38,818 bases of DNA. Origin: Sphingomonas sp. PsM26 (GTDB taxonomy: Bacteria; Pseudomonadota; Alphaproteobacteria; Sphingomonadales; Sphingomonadaceae). The DNA is taken from NCBI GenBank assembly GCA_030433805.1, contig JARUXA010000027.1, positions 1 to 38,818 of the forward strand, read 5' to 3'. Numbering within the stretch: the first letter of the stretch is position 1; each line of letters starts with the position of its first letter. Below are positions 24,600 to 33,771 of this stretch, one piece after another. The notes beneath the pieces are model-generated. The model was not told the origin of the DNA. It worked only from the letters and a program-made list of their open reading frames with translations, and did no database searches. Both the position numbers and the translations under genes were made by a program.

Positions 24600-26822
24600 T
24601 CAGAGCGCGGAACCTGCCAGCAGAACAGGGCGGTCAGTGCCGGACGCCAACCCATGCAATGGATGACCAATCCAGCGTGCCATTGTGTCGCCATCCATCG
24701 CCTTACCGTATTTAAAACCCTGTCCCTCCTCGCAACCGATGGCGAGAAGCATCCGCTCCTGCTCGATCGTTTCGATACCCTCGGCAATGACCGACAAACC
24801 TAGCCCCCGGCCGATCGCCGCAACATGCTGTACGATGACGGCATTGTGCGGGTCCGTCGCGATGTCGTGGACAAACGACCGGTCGATCTTGAGACGGGTC
24901 AGCGGGAAGCGCTGAAGCGTGCTCAGCGAGGCAAAGCCGGTGCCGAAATCGTCAAGTGCGATCCCAACCCCGGCATTATAGAGGTTCTGCAAGGGAACCA
25001 ATGCATCGTCATCATGACTGATGGCGATGGTCTCGGTAATCTCGAGTTCAAGGTCGGTAGGCTGAAGGGCATGGGTCATCAACGTATTGCTGACCATTGT
25101 CTCGAGTGTTCCCGCCCTGAATTGGGCAGCAAACAGGTTCACGCCGACACGATTCACGGTGAGCCCCTGATTGCGCCACTCTCCCAGTTGGCGGCACGCT
25201 TCGCCCAGCACCCAGCAGCCTATTTCATAGGCGACCAGGTGCGTCTCCAGGATCGGCATGAACGCCGCGGGAGAGAGCAGGCCGCGCGTCGGATGTTGCC
25301 AACGTAACAGGGCTTCGACACCGATAAGGGCTCCATCCCGCAAGCGCACCTGCGGCTGATAATGCAATTGCCACTCGCGCCGTTCAAAGGCCTGGCGCAT
25401 CTCGTCCTTGAAAGCGCGTCGCGCCGTGTGCTCGCTCGCCATTGTGGCGTTGAAGAGGCAGTAGGAGCGACCGCCCTGCTTCTTGGCCCTGAACAGCGCA
25501 AGATCGGCACAGACGAGCAATTCGTCGGCCTCGGTCGCGTGCAGTGGCGCGAGCGCGATGCCAATGCTGGCCCCAACGGTGACCTCATGATCGCCGATGA
25601 CAAAGGCATCGATAAAGGCGTCAAGCAGTTGTTGAGCTGTCGAAACGATCTGGAGCAGGTCGGAACATGCGGGCAGGAGCATGGCGAATTCGTCGCCGCC
25701 GACGCGCGCGAGCACAGCTCCGCCCTCTGCCGCCGCGATCATCCGCACTGCGATCATCTGCAAAAGCGCGTCTCCGGCATCATGCCCGAAAGCGTCGTTG
25801 ACCTTCTTGAAGCCGTCCAGGTCCAGTGCGACGACTGCCGCAGGTTGCTGATCGATGAAACATTGTTCGACGTGCGCGCGGAACTCCCCGCGGTTGACCA
25901 GGCCGGTCAGGGCATCGTGGCTCGCAAGGTGACGCAGTTGGATCTCGCGTTGTCGCCGATCCGTGATGTCGTGAATATGTGCGCCAAATTCGAGGCCGGT
26001 CGGACCCTGCCAGATCGACATGGCAAGTTCGGCGGCAAACTCCGACCCGTCGCTGCGCCGCGCGATAACCTCGACCCGTTTGCCGTTCAGAGTCGAGGGT
26101 GCGCCTCCGATAAGACGGGCCAGACCGGCCGCATGCGCCTGCTGAAACCGGGAAGGGATTATTAGGTCGAGTTGCTGCCCAATCGCCTCTGATGCCGAGA
26201 ACCCGAACAGCCTGCTCGCAGCGACATTCCACCACGTGATCCGTCCCGCATCGTCGCACGTCACATTGGCCACCCCTGTGGCTTCGGACAGCATGGTTAC
26301 GATCTGCCCTGTTCGTCCCAAGCGACGCTTTTCTAGGCGTTCGGCGACGATCGCCGCGAAGGCGACCAATCGCTTCAGGTCGGTTGTGCTGAAATCAGCC
26401 CGGGCTACCCGGTCGAGAATGCAGAAAGCGCCAAGCTTAACGCCGTCGCGGCTGACCAGCGGCGCGCCTGCGTAGAAGCGGATATGATCGTCCCCCGTGA
26501 CAAGAGGGTTATCGCGGAAACGGGAGTCTCCTGTCGCATCAGGAACGATCAGCGGTTGATCGGTCAAAATCGTATGGGTGCAGAACGCGATGTCGCGGGG
26601 CGTCGAGGATACGTTAAAACCCTTCCGACCGAGCAACCATTGGCTGTCCTCGCCCACGAGTGTCACGAGACATATCGGAACGTCGAATATCTCAGCGGCC
26701 AGCTCTACGATCCGATCGTAATCAGCGTCGGATTGCTGTTTGGGTACGTCATAGCTTGGCAGAACACGCAGCCGTTGCTCTTCGTCCATCGGGAGCGGGA
26801 TGCAGTGAGGCAATGTCAACAT
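24600..26822 (-). CDS. GAF-PAS-GGDEF-EAL c-di-GMP turnover protein
   Basis: A 740-residue soluble protein. Order: GAF-type domain (about 30-160, DIAFCTHTI ... FYAGAPLVSRDGVKLGAFCILD), PAS (175-290), GGDEF (293-455, with GGDEF at 375-379 intact and no RxxD inhibitory site), EAL (475-725) with Glu503-Ala-Leu, ITE motif, DDFGTG at 624-629 and AEGIET, and a QGFKYGKAM end. Both cyclase and phosphodiesterase residues look intact, so it may do either. Start could be ATG 26822 or, less likely, ATG 26789. Same architecture as the edge protein at 36487. Confidence 0.9.
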   Translation of the reverse strand: MLTLPHCIPLPMDEEQRLRVLPSYDVPKQQSDADYDRIVELAAEIFDVPICLVTLVGEDSQWLLGRKGFNVSSTPRDIAFCTHTILTDQPLIVPDATGDSRFRDNPLVTGDDHIRFYAGAPLVSRDGVKLGAFCILDRVARADFSTTDLKRLVAFAAIVAERLEKRRLGRTGQIVTMLSEATGVANVTCDDAGRITWWNVAASRLFGFSASEAIGQQLDLIIPSRFQQAHAAGLARLIGGAPSTLNGKRVEVIARRSDGSEFAAELAMSIWQGPTGLEFGAHIHDITDRRQREIQLRHLASHDALTGLVNRGEFRAHVEQCFIDQQPAAVVALDLDGFKKVNDAFGHDAGDALLQMIAVRMIAAAEGGAVLARVGGDEFAMLLPACSDLLQIVSTAQQLLDAFIDAFVIGDHEVTVGASIGIALAPLHATEADELLVCADLALFRAKKQGGRSYCLFNATMASEHTARRAFKDEMRQAFERREWQLHYQPQVRLRDGALIGVEALLRWQHPTRGLLSPAAFMPILETHLVAYEIGCWVLGEACRQLGEWRNQGLTVNRVGVNLFAAQFRAGTLETMVSNTLMTHALQPTDLELEITETIAISHDDDALVPLQNLYNAGVGIALDDFGTGFASLSTLQRFPLTRLKIDRSFVHDIATDPHNAVIVQHVAAIGRGLGLSVIAEGIETIEQERMLLAIGCEEGQGFKYGKAMDGDTMARWIGHPLHGLASGTDRPVLLAGSAL

Positions 26823-26986
26823 CCCAATGGGTTAGAGTCACCCTTGTACGGATTTCATTAACATCGTATAACGTTAAGGGTTAATTATTAATAGGCGGTT
26901 CCATCGTCGAAGGCTGATAGGATCCGCTGTCGGAATGGTGATATCGTCACAACGGCGAGCCGTGATTTACCAATCCTAGGTTCAGC

Positions 26987-27557
26987 CCGACCTGAAGGCA
27001 CGTGGCATCGCGTTCCGGTTGCTGACCGAGCAAATGGATACGACCACGCCGCACGGCGAGTTATTGTTTTCGCTGTTCGGCGCGTTGGCACCATATGAGC
27101 GTGCGCTTACACTGCTTGAAAAAGTCTCATCGGCATTGGTTCGTTCAGGCTTGACCCCTGAGCGTCTTGAGCTTGAAATTACCGAGAGCGCGTTGCTGGC
27201 GGACACTGACAACGTTCTGGCGACCCTTCACGCGCTACGTGCTTTAGGGGTGAAAATTTCAATGGACGACTTCGGCACCGGATACTCGTCGCTGAGCTAC
27301 CTCCAAAAGTTCCCGTTTAACAAGATCAAGATTGACCGTTCCTTTGTCTCTGGCGGAGATGCCGATAGCGAGGCAATCTTGCGCGCCGTATCGGGTCTTG
27401 GCTCCAATCTCGGCATGGCGATTACTGCCGAAGGAGTGGAGACCGCTGATCAACTCCGACGCATCCGTGATCAGCGCTGCACGCACGTTCAAGGTTATCT
27501 TACCGGACGGCCGATGGCGCAAATCAGGTTGCTGATTTTTTGTCCAGGCAAATCTAA
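26987..27557 (+). pseudogene. Chimera of a serine recombinase fragment and an EAL domain, frameshifted at its end
   Basis: Codons from 26987 encode PDLKARGIAFRLLTEQMDTTTPHGELLFSLFGALAPYERALT, a middle section of a serine recombinase nearly identical in order to residues 85-125 of the resolvase at 30831-31415. At about 27118 it passes in frame into an EAL domain: LLEKVSSALVRSGLTPERLELEITESALLADTD ... MDDFGTGYSSLSYLQKFPFNKIKIDRSF ... AEGVET ... VQGYLTGRPM. The EAL domain has no N-terminal third (no EAL motif), so phosphodiesterase activity is unlikely. Near 27520 a base is missing (probably AAAA read as AAA); repaired, the protein would end QVADFLSRQI and stop at 27555. A TAG precedes the fragment; the first usable start is TTG 27019. 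Confidence 0.8.
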
Positions 27558-27566
27558 GGAGCCACG

Positions 27567-28010
27567 ATGTCAACGTCCATCTACCGGTTGGTGTACTACA
27601 GCCAGAACCATTTGCCGGCCGAAGGCACGGGCTTCGCACTTGAAGTCGAGGCTATCTTGGAAAAGAGCTGTGCGAACAATATGAAGGATGGTATCACAGG
27701 CGCTCTCATGTTCAACGCGGGGTGCTTCGCCCAAGTGCTCGAGGGGCCGCTTGAACAGGTCGAAGCAGCGTTTGAGCGCATTCAGCAGGACGAGCGACAC
27801 GGTGAGGTATCACTCCTGACCCTCGAACCTATCGGCGCTCGAAGCTTTCCAAACTGGGCGATGGGTTTCGTAGGGTCTTCTATCGCGAACGCGGAACGTT
27901 TCGCGCCAATCGCAGCGTCGAGCGGGTTTGACCTGTCCCGCTTCAACGGCGACGAGCTTCATAGGCTGCTGCACGACCTTGCTGTCGAGGAAGAGCGATT
28001 GGCTGTCTGA
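27567..28010 (+). CDS. BLUF-domain blue-light sensor
   Basis: A 147-residue short BLUF photoreceptor that binds FAD. The conserved residues are present: tyrosine in YRLVYYS (Tyr10), asparagine in NNMKDGITGAL (Asn38), glutamine in FAQVLEG (Gln56) and the FPNWAMGF segment with Trp/Met. AAGGAG directly precedes ATG 27567, and the stop of the repaired EAL gene overlaps this ribosome site, so the two were a single operon coupling light to c-di-GMP. Short BLUF proteins act by protein-protein contact; the natural partner may have been the EAL protein. Confidence 0.9.
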   Translation: MSTSIYRLVYYSQNHLPAEGTGFALEVEAILEKSCANNMKDGITGALMFNAGCFAQVLEGPLEQVEAAFERIQQDERHGEVSLLTLEPIGARSFPNWAMGFVGSSIANAERFAPIAASSGFDLSRFNGDELHRLLHDLAVEEERLAV

Positions 28011-28045
28011 ACGCGCAGCTGGAGGACAATCCAGCAGCTGCGTTC
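28009..28045 (+). terminator. Hairpin directly after the BLUF stop
   Basis: GAACG-CGCAGCTGG pairs with CCAG-CAGCTGCGTTC with a two-base bulge. No T tract follows; a possible terminator or stabiliser for the BLUF message. Confidence 0.4.
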
Positions 28046-28308
28046 AGCCGCTTGCGTGAATCAGTGCAACCAGGAAGCAGGTACTTAGCCACCTGAACGA
28101 TCGGCTGTTCACATCCGATCGCTGCCCGGAAGAGAACAGGCCGCAATTTACTAAAACTGGACATGGCATGTTGCGAAGCTCAGGAGTTTGGCAACACAAA
28201 GGTAGGATCGCCTGCGCAATCAGGTCGTGACAAACTGTCCAGATGCAAGTAGCGCCTCGTTTACGTGTGATGGACTGCGCCGAGCACGACTACCTAAAAG
28301 GAGTCGCC

Positions 28309-28512
28309 ATGATGCCATGCGAGATCCCTGACGAGGGTTTAGATGAACCGCTCGACACAGTCACGCTCATTGCTGAGGCACTGACGCAAAAGTTTGGTCT
28401 TGAAGGACTCGAAGCGGCAAAGAGGCAACGTGATAAGGCAGGCGACGATACACGTGCTACATGGGAAGAGGTTGTTGCTCGCCTTGCGGCGCAAGCAAAC
28501 CACCCGGAATAA
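28309..28512 (+). CDS. Small acidic hypothetical protein
   Basis: A 67-residue protein, MMPCEIPDEGLDEPLDTVTLIAEALTQKFGLEGLEAAKRQRDKAGDDTRATWEEVVARLAAQ. AAGGAG stands seven bases before ATG 28309, the best start; the frame opens at 28243. It is mostly helical and acidic with no family I recognise. Its 3' end overlaps the convergent 28457-28702 gene by 56 bases. Confidence 0.55.
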   Translation: MMPCEIPDEGLDEPLDTVTLIAEALTQKFGLEGLEAAKRQRDKAGDDTRATWEEVVARLAAQANHPE

Positions 28513-28702
28513 CCGCGATCGAAAGCTCTAGAAGTCCGATCCGGTATATTTTAACAAATTTTGGGGGGGCATGGCCGTCGCCTGTGAAGCGACTTGCTCG
28601 ATCCGCTAGGTCAAGCGCGAACGATATGGCCGCTGCAAAGGTGGTGAGATCGTGCTCGACGCGAACTGCTCGTCCGTCCTCATATTCCAGAATGATGTCC
28701 AC
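28457..28702 (-). CDS. Small hypothetical protein
   Basis: An 81-residue protein, VDIILEYEDGRAVRVEHDLTTFAAAISFALDLADRASRF..., read from GTG 28702. The same frame is open back to a TAG at about 28733 and encodes GVEALGTERA first, so the true start may have been lost or may lie in this stretch. It has alternating beta and helix segments and no recognised family. Convergent with the 28309 gene. Confidence 0.5.
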   Translation of the reverse strand: MDIILEYEDGRAVRVEHDLTTFAAAISFALDLADRASRFTGDGHAPPKFVKIYRIGLLELSIAVIPGGLLAPQGEQQPLPM

Positions 28703-28900
28703 AGCTCGTTCAGTCCCAAGGGCTTCGACGCCCTAGAGAACAATAACTTTAGTTATTCTCAATTGTCAATAAGGAAGCGTTCGGCTGTTATGCCCGCGGC
28801 TTATGGTTAATACGTCAGGCCGCTGCCCCCCCCGTCGCTGAATTTACGGCATACGCACAAGACCTTGCGGTACTCCCGGTGCGTCATAGTTGAACTTGGT

Positions 28901-29118
28901 TCAGAACCACTCTCTACGAGGTCGCTCACGAAGCTTTTCAGCTTCCACTCTGAGGTCGTCCCATTCGATGTTCACCGGCACGCGGGATACTTGGATAAAC
29001 GCATTTCCAGATGAACGTCAACGCTGGTGACGCCCCCCCGCTGCAGCGCCCGTATGGCCCTGGAGATTTGATCGTTAGCCAATTCTTGACGTTCAGCTTT
29101 GCTGAAATAATCGATCAT
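28901..29118 (-). pseudogene. Small hypothetical protein, frameshifted
   Basis: ATG 29118 opens MIDYFSKAERQELANDQISRAIRALQRGGVTSVDVHLE and the good reading then shifts frame into NAFIQVSRVPVNIEWDDLRVEAEKLRERPRREWF, ending at 28901. A missing A in a GAAAAT run would make one 72-residue protein. The second part has charged, clearly protein-like composition. Family not recognised; perhaps a regulator with a helical N-terminus. Confidence 0.4.
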
Positions 29119-29175
29119 TTGAAGGACCAAGTCCGGTGCGAGGCGGCGCTTCTCCTTGCCAGAGGGGCAGCGGAT

Positions 29176-29349
29176 CTATGCCATCACGGCGTCTTTGATC
29201 TCCCAATACTCGGAAACCGTCATACCTGATCGTCCCATCGCCATCTCTACGGCTACGGTGCACGCGGAAGCTGCCGCACGCCAGCTGCATATCTTGTAGC
29301 ACTCTTCGGCGTCGATCAGTATGGGCAGGGCGAACAAAACCGTTCGCAC
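29176..29349 (-). CDS. Small hypothetical protein of about 57 residues
   Basis: GTG 29349 to a TAG at 29176 reads VRTVLFALPILIDAEECYKICSWRAAASACTVAVEMAMGRSGMTVSEYWEIKDAVMA. It lies on the same strand as, and just before, the 28901-29118 gene, in one frame with it across the TAG. The composition is plausible for a protein but I recognise nothing and see no ribosome site. Confidence 0.3.
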   Translation of the reverse strand: MRTVLFALPILIDAEECYKICSWRAAASACTVAVEMAMGRSGMTVSEYWEIKDAVMA

Positions 29350-29454
29350 TGATGCGAAAATAAAACGTTTGGCATTAAATCAGATAGCCTACCGGCATAA
29401 ATAGCCCAGTATTAGCGTAGCGGACGGGTTTTAACATAAGCCCTATTGCACGGG

Positions 29455-29748
29455 TTAAAGTGGCACTGATCCGTCACCGGCATCGTATTTCAGCGAGTCC
29501 AGGATCGCCGTAAGTAGGGCATGAGACTGCCACATTGGTGCACCGGCTCCATCCGCCGCCTCGGCAACGTCGATCTGCACGCTGTCCGCGCTTTCAACGA
29601 TATCGATCGCGTCGTCGATGGTGATTATCGAGCGCGTCAGCAGCCCATGTATCAGGCTTTCGACCAGGAGCAGCGCAGCGTGGCCGTGCGGATCAGGCAT
29701 CGGAGGCATGATCCCCCGCATCGCGGAATTGTCATCATTGGTGGGCAT
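29455..29748 (-). CDS. Small hypothetical protein of a sphingomonad type
   Basis: A 97-residue protein, MPTNDDNSAMRGIMPPMPDPHGHAALLLVESLIHGLLTRSIITIDDAIDIVESADSVQIDVAEAADGAGAPMWQSHALLTAILDSLKYDAG. A helical hydrophobic core (GHAALLLVESLIHGLL) and an acidic remainder resemble small conserved proteins of unknown function in this group. AAAGGC precedes the start weakly. It diverges from the Crp/Fnr gene at 29927. Confidence 0.6.
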   Translation of the reverse strand: MPTNDDNSAMRGIMPPMPDPHGHAALLLVESLIHGLLTRSIITIDDAIDIVESADSVQIDVAEAADGAGAPMWQSHALLTAILDSLKYDAGDGSVPL

Positions 29749-29926
29749 GGGAAGCGCCTTTATACAGGCTAGGGTCTGATATTCACTGTGTTGTCGACGC
29801 CTGGTTCAACGTATCGACAATGCACCTCCTATAGAGAGCCTGCGGCAAATTATCTCAATATATAATAACAACCGTCAATATTTACGGGCAATGTCAAGAC
29901 TAAGGATTCAGCGGTAGAACCCCATT

Positions 29927-30649
29927 ATGACTAATCGGTTCGTCCAGAAAATGAGCGGTATGGTCGATCTTACAGCTCGCGATGTCGCTGCACTTGAAGT
30001 GGTGACATCGCGCCCTCGACGCTATGCTGCCCGGAAGGATTTGATCCGTGAGGGCGACGAAACCGGGCCCATGCTAGTGGTGCTGGAAGGGTGGCTATGC
30101 CGCTACAAGATCCTGCCCAACGGCTCGCGGCAAATTATGGCGTTCATGATGCCGGGTGATGCCTGCGATCTTCATATAAAACTTTTGGCTGCAATGGATC
30201 ACAGTATCCAGGCGGTCGCTCCCTCGCTCGTCGCAACGGTGTCCCGCACCGAGATGCAGTCCATGATGGACGAGCATCCAAACATCGCACGCGCAATGTA
30301 CACGGCCCAACTCGTCGACGAAGGCATCATGCGGGCATGGATCGTCAGCATGGGGCGGCGTAGTTCGGCCGAACGCGTCGCGCATCTGATCTGCGAATTG
30401 TACCTGCGGGCGCGTAACATTGGTCTGACCCACGATGGCGACTTCTCACTGCCGATGTCGCAAGTCATCCTCGCCGATGCGCTCGGTATGACACCAGTTC
30501 ATATCAATCGCGTTCTCAAAGAACTCCGGCTCGCGGGTGCGATGGCGCTCAAACGAGGCAGCGTGACGATCATAGACCCAGTGAAGCTGGTCCAGATCGC
30601 CGGATTTGACGACAACTACTTACACCGCCGTCTGCATCAGACGGATTAA
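29927..30649 (+). CDS. Crp/Fnr-family transcription regulator
   Basis: A 240-residue regulator with a cyclic-nucleotide-binding-like domain (LIREGDETGPMLVVLEGWLCRYKILPNGSRQIMAFMMPGDACDL, about 38-86) and an HTH (LPMSQVILADALGMTPVHINRVLKELRLAGAM, about 180-210). No cysteine cluster for oxygen sensing. AT-rich DNA (29840-29900) lies upstream and may carry the promoter. The sequence is distinct from the other three Crp/Fnr genes of the window. Confidence 0.87.
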   Translation: MTNRFVQKMSGMVDLTARDVAALEVVTSRPRRYAARKDLIREGDETGPMLVVLEGWLCRYKILPNGSRQIMAFMMPGDACDLHIKLLAAMDHSIQAVAPSLVATVSRTEMQSMMDEHPNIARAMYTAQLVDEGIMRAWIVSMGRRSSAERVAHLICELYLRARNIGLTHDGDFSLPMSQVILADALGMTPVHINRVLKELRLAGAMALKRGSVTIIDPVKLVQIAGFDDNYLHRRLHQTD

Positions 30650-30830
30650 GCAGTCCGGTCGGTCCCGCTACTCGCCCAAGCCAACAATCAGATCATGTAA
30701 ACATATCGTCGCCGCGTTCTTTGATGCAAAACTCATAGGTTCTGCATGACGATCGGAACCGCGAAAATTGTAGAAGTCAGGGCTAATTGGCACGGTCTGT
30801 CAGTGCTAAATGTCACGTCGCGGCGTTCGG

Positions 30831-31415
30831 TCAAATCTTAGCCCGTGAGGTCCAGCCGATCCGCGTAAGCGTGCCGAGCAAGGTCGAGCGCGGCACCTTA
30901 AAGGTTCGGCAGACAGACGCCTTGCTGGCCCCACCATCTAGCGCAGCGGTAATCCGTTCGAGCGTTTCGGTGTCGATCATCGGCGGTCGGCCACCCTGCC
31001 GTCCACGGCGTTTGGCCGCGGCCAGTCCTGCCATCACCCGTTCGCGTGTTAGCGAACGCTCATACTGTGCCAATGCGCCAAATAAGGAGAAAAGCAATTC
31101 GCCGTGCGGTGTGGTCGTATCCATTTGCTCGGTCAGCGAACGGAACGCGATGTCGCGGGCCTTCAGGTCTGTGACGATCATCAACAGATGCGGCAGCGAG
31201 CGTCCAAGCCGGTCGAGTTTCCATACGATGAGTGTGTCGCCCGCGTTTAAATAGTCTAGGCATGCTTTAAGCCCTGGCCGATCGTCACGCGCCCCTGACG
31301 ATTTGTCGGTATGAAGATGCCGATGATCGACGCCCGCCGCGACCAGCGCGTCGCGCTGGAGATCGACCGTCTGGCGATCGTCAGCCGATGACACCCGCAT
31401 ATATCCGACCAGCAT
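30831..31415 (-). CDS. Serine recombinase (resolvase family)
   Basis: An intact 194-residue recombinase: MLVGYMRVSSADD with Ser9, IVWKLDRLGRSLPHLL (catalytic arginines), FGALAQYERSLTRERVMAGL and a C-terminal helix-turn-helix (GASKASVCRTFKVPRSTLLGTL). ATG 31415 is chosen where homology begins. A res-like inverted repeat lies directly before it. A related fragment is fused to an EAL domain at 26987-27118, so this or a sister copy donated it. Confidence 0.87.
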   Translation of the reverse strand: MLVGYMRVSSADDRQTVDLQRDALVAAGVDHRHLHTDKSSGARDDRPGLKACLDYLNAGDTLIVWKLDRLGRSLPHLLMIVTDLKARDIAFRSLTEQMDTTTPHGELLFSLFGALAQYERSLTRERVMAGLAAAKRRGRQGGRPPMIDTETLERITAALDGGASKASVCRTFKVPRSTLLGTLTRIGWTSRAKI

Positions 31416-31418
31416 GTA

Positions 31419-31475
31419 CGACAAACCCCCAAGAGTACGTTTCCGCACATTAAGCCAAAGCGACAGGGTTTGTCG
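31419..31475. repeat. res-like inverted repeat of the third resolvase
   Basis: CGACAAACCC at 31419-31428 is perfectly inverted as GGGTTTGTCG at 31466-31475, immediately upstream of the start codon. Candidate binding and crossover region. Confidence 0.5.
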
Positions 31476-31484
31476 AACATTATA

Positions 31485-31837
31485 CTAGGAGGCGGGGGTG
31501 ATTTAGACGGAAGCGAAGCTTCAGGTGTCGGCTATTATGTGTTTTTCGGACAGGGAAGGCACAGCGGCGTGCGACCAGAGCGCTACGTTGACCGCTATAG
31601 GCGTAAACGACCGGGGCTGACGAGAGCGGTCGACTGTGCGTGGTGGAAAGGTTCCAATAGGCGGCAGGTGAAAAAGGCGCCATCCCAAGGTTAAACGGCA
31701 TAGTGGTGCGTCAGCGACAGAAAGTCCATTACCGCGACGCCCGCCATTTAAGTTGAGCGTACTCATCATCGGTACGATTAAAAAAGGAAACCTTTACCTG
31801 TTTTGGAATGTACCTTTATATCATTTGGTGCCGTTTA
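31485..31837. other. Non-coding stretch beyond the third resolvase
   Basis: About 350 bases with no convincing gene between the resolvase res region and the receiver gene. It may contain remnants of an element end; I found no terminal inverted repeat by eye. Confidence 0.4.
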
Positions 31838-32224
31838 TCAGCCGCCGCGGTCTTGCCGGACAAGGCTGATCACTGCGGCGATGAGTATGTTCTCCGTGAC
31901 GGGTTTTTGCAGGCACGGCAGATCAGCAATATCGGGGGGAATGATGCTTTTGTCATAACCTGTCACCAGCAGGGTCGGGATGCCTAACGCCTTTATCTCG
32001 CGCGCAAGGCTGAAGCTGGGACCAGACCCAAGATTGAGATCGAGGACCGCATAGCTAGGTACGGTATGACTCAAGCATACCAATACGTCCGCTACGGAGC
32101 CATACGGGCCCAATACTGTTGCCCCTGCCTCCCCCAGTGCCTCGCACGTGCATTCCGCGAGGTAGTAGTCATCATCCACCACCAGCACGGTGCAATCCGC
32201 AAGTGACTGAATCATAGCCATCAT
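31838..32224 (-). CDS. Single-domain response regulator
   Basis: A 128-residue receiver domain with no output domain: LVVDDDYYLAECTCEAL (acidic pocket), acceptor Asp62 in YAVLDLNLGSGPS, TGYDKS, and the lysine in CLQKPVTENIL. The ATG overlaps the stop of the HWE kinase gene (four bases). It would take phosphate from that kinase, as a sink or shuttle. Another receiver protein or phosphotransferase is needed for output and is not seen nearby. Confidence 0.87.
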   Translation of the reverse strand: MMAMIQSLADCTVLVVDDDYYLAECTCEALGEAGATVLGPYGSVADVLVCLSHTVPSYAVLDLNLGSGPSFSLAREIKALGIPTLLVTGYDKSIIPPDIADLPCLQKPVTENILIAAVISLVRQDRGG

Positions 32225-33771
32225 GAATGACTCTCGTCACGCATCACCGATGGCGATACGCCTTCTTGGAGAAAGCTTTCGCCCGGTGCGAGGGGAAAGC
32301 TGATGTCGCACCGTAGTCCGTCCGGTTCAAACTTCATTTCCCCGGACCCGCGTAATTCGTACGGCACACGGCGGGTCACCAGCTCCGTACCAAAGCCTCG
32401 GCCACGCGGGACGTTGTCTTCGACGTTGCCCCCGGTTTCTGCCCAGCATAGATTAAGCCAATCCTGCTCCGCCCGCCGCTCAATCTCCCATTGAACGGTA
32501 ACGCGCCCGTTTTCGGTCACGAGGGCGCCGTACTTACTTGCATTGGTCGCCAGCTCGTGGACGGCCAAGGTCAACACTTCGGCAGCCTTTGGCGCCAGCG
32601 TCACGGCGGGGCCAAATAGGACGATCTGATCTTTGTCGGCCGCCTGGATCAGCAGTTCATCGCGAATCATATCCGACAGGTCCACACCCACGCCAGCACC
32701 GCGGGTCAGTAAGACCTGCGTGCGGGCCATGGCCGCGATCCGCCCGCTCAGGTGATCGCGGAACTCAGTTGTGGAGACATTGAGGCTGCTTCGCCGGATG
32801 ACCGCTGCGACCATCGCAAGGACGTTTCGGACACGGTGTTGCAGTTCGGCTAAGAGGATGACCTGACGCTCTTCGATCCGTTTGCGATCGGTCAGGTTCT
32901 GGGCAATCTTCAAAAAGCCCTGTAGAACGCCGTCAGGCGTTCGCAGCGCAATGGTCTGCCCGTCCATGTAGACCCGCCTGCCTGCCTTGGTCACGTGCCA
33001 GCGGACATCCGGTACTTTGCCCTGCGCAGTGGCCATCGCAATCTCGCTGGCCGTGGCGCCACTCTCATTGTCTTCCGGCGTGAAAATTGTCGAGGCTGAC
33101 CTCCCGATCATCTCATGCTCGCTCCAACCGAAGATCGCCTCAGCCCCGGGGAACCAGTCGGTGACGATATCGTCAGTATCGCTGATCAAGATCGCGAAAT
33201 CTTTCGCGTTCTCGACGACTAGCCGAAAGCGTTCGTTGCTCCGGGCGAGCTTGTTTATCTTATCAAGCCGATCGATGACCGGACCAAGAGTGCAGGCGTA
33301 GGTCCGCAGGAACTGAACGTCGCCGTACGGGAAATCCCGTGGCTCGATCGCGTCCACCTCGAGAACGCCGTACGCCTCCCCACCTGGAAGAAAGATGGGC
33401 ACGTTCACCAATGCAACGACGCCATGTTCAAGCATAAAGTCGGCAAAAACAAAGCGCGTTTCAGTAACAATATCGGATGTCACGATCGGCGTCCCGCCAG
33501 CAATAGCAAACGCCTCAGATGATTTATCATCAAGCGAAAGACGTTCCTGACCAACGACGCCTGGTGCCCATCCCACTCCCGCCCGGACGAACGCTGTCTG
33601 TCGATCCTCGCTTATCTCGAGCACTTTGGCCAGATCGGTTTGCAAGGCATCAGCGACCAGTCTGCAACCCTCTTGGAGAACCTGCTGCAGATTATCGCAT
33701 CGGAGTGTAAACTCTCCAAAGTCTGCAAGCGCCTGCTGACGCCGGTCAAATTCATTAAAACTGCAGCTCAT
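32221..33771 (-). CDS. GAF-PAS HWE-family histidine kinase
   Basis: A 516-residue soluble kinase. A GAF-like domain (15-165), a PAS domain (185-290), and an HWE kinase core: His312 in LLAELQHRVRNVLAMV, HELATNASKYGAL with Asn410, and the defining WAE in LCWAETGG (W443, E445), followed by GRGFGTELV. This group is common in alphaproteobacteria and phosphorylates single receivers. GGAG precedes ATG 33771. Coupled to the downstream receiver. Confidence 0.9.
   Translation of the reverse strand: MSCSFNEFDRRQQALADFGEFTLRCDNLQQVLQEGCRLVADALQTDLAKVLEISEDRQTAFVRAGVGWAPGVVGQERLSLDDKSSEAFAIAGGTPIVTSDIVTETRFVFADFMLEHGVVALVNVPIFLPGGEAYGVLEVDAIEPRDFPYGDVQFLRTYACTLGPVIDRLDKINKLARSNERFRLVVENAKDFAILISDTDDIVTDWFPGAEAIFGWSEHEMIGRSASTIFTPEDNESGATASEIAMATAQGKVPDVRWHVTKAGRRVYMDGQTIALRTPDGVLQGFLKIAQNLTDRKRIEERQVILLAELQHRVRNVLAMVAAVIRRSSLNVSTTEFRDHLSGRIAAMARTQVLLTRGAGVGVDLSDMIRDELLIQAADKDQIVLFGPAVTLAPKAAEVLTLAVHELATNASKYGALVTENGRVTVQWEIERRAEQDWLNLCWAETGGNVEDNVPRGRGFGTELVTRRVPYELRGSGEMKFEPDGLRCDISFPLAPGESFLQEGVSPSVMRDESHS

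Noticed and set aside
29011..29229. Plus-strand frame of 72 codons in the gap near 29 kb
   Set aside because: It is antisense to the better minus-strand small frames and carries no ribosome site.
31480..31769. Several short frames after the third resolvase
   Set aside because: Arg/Pro-rich translations on both strands with no ribosome sites; likely non-coding.
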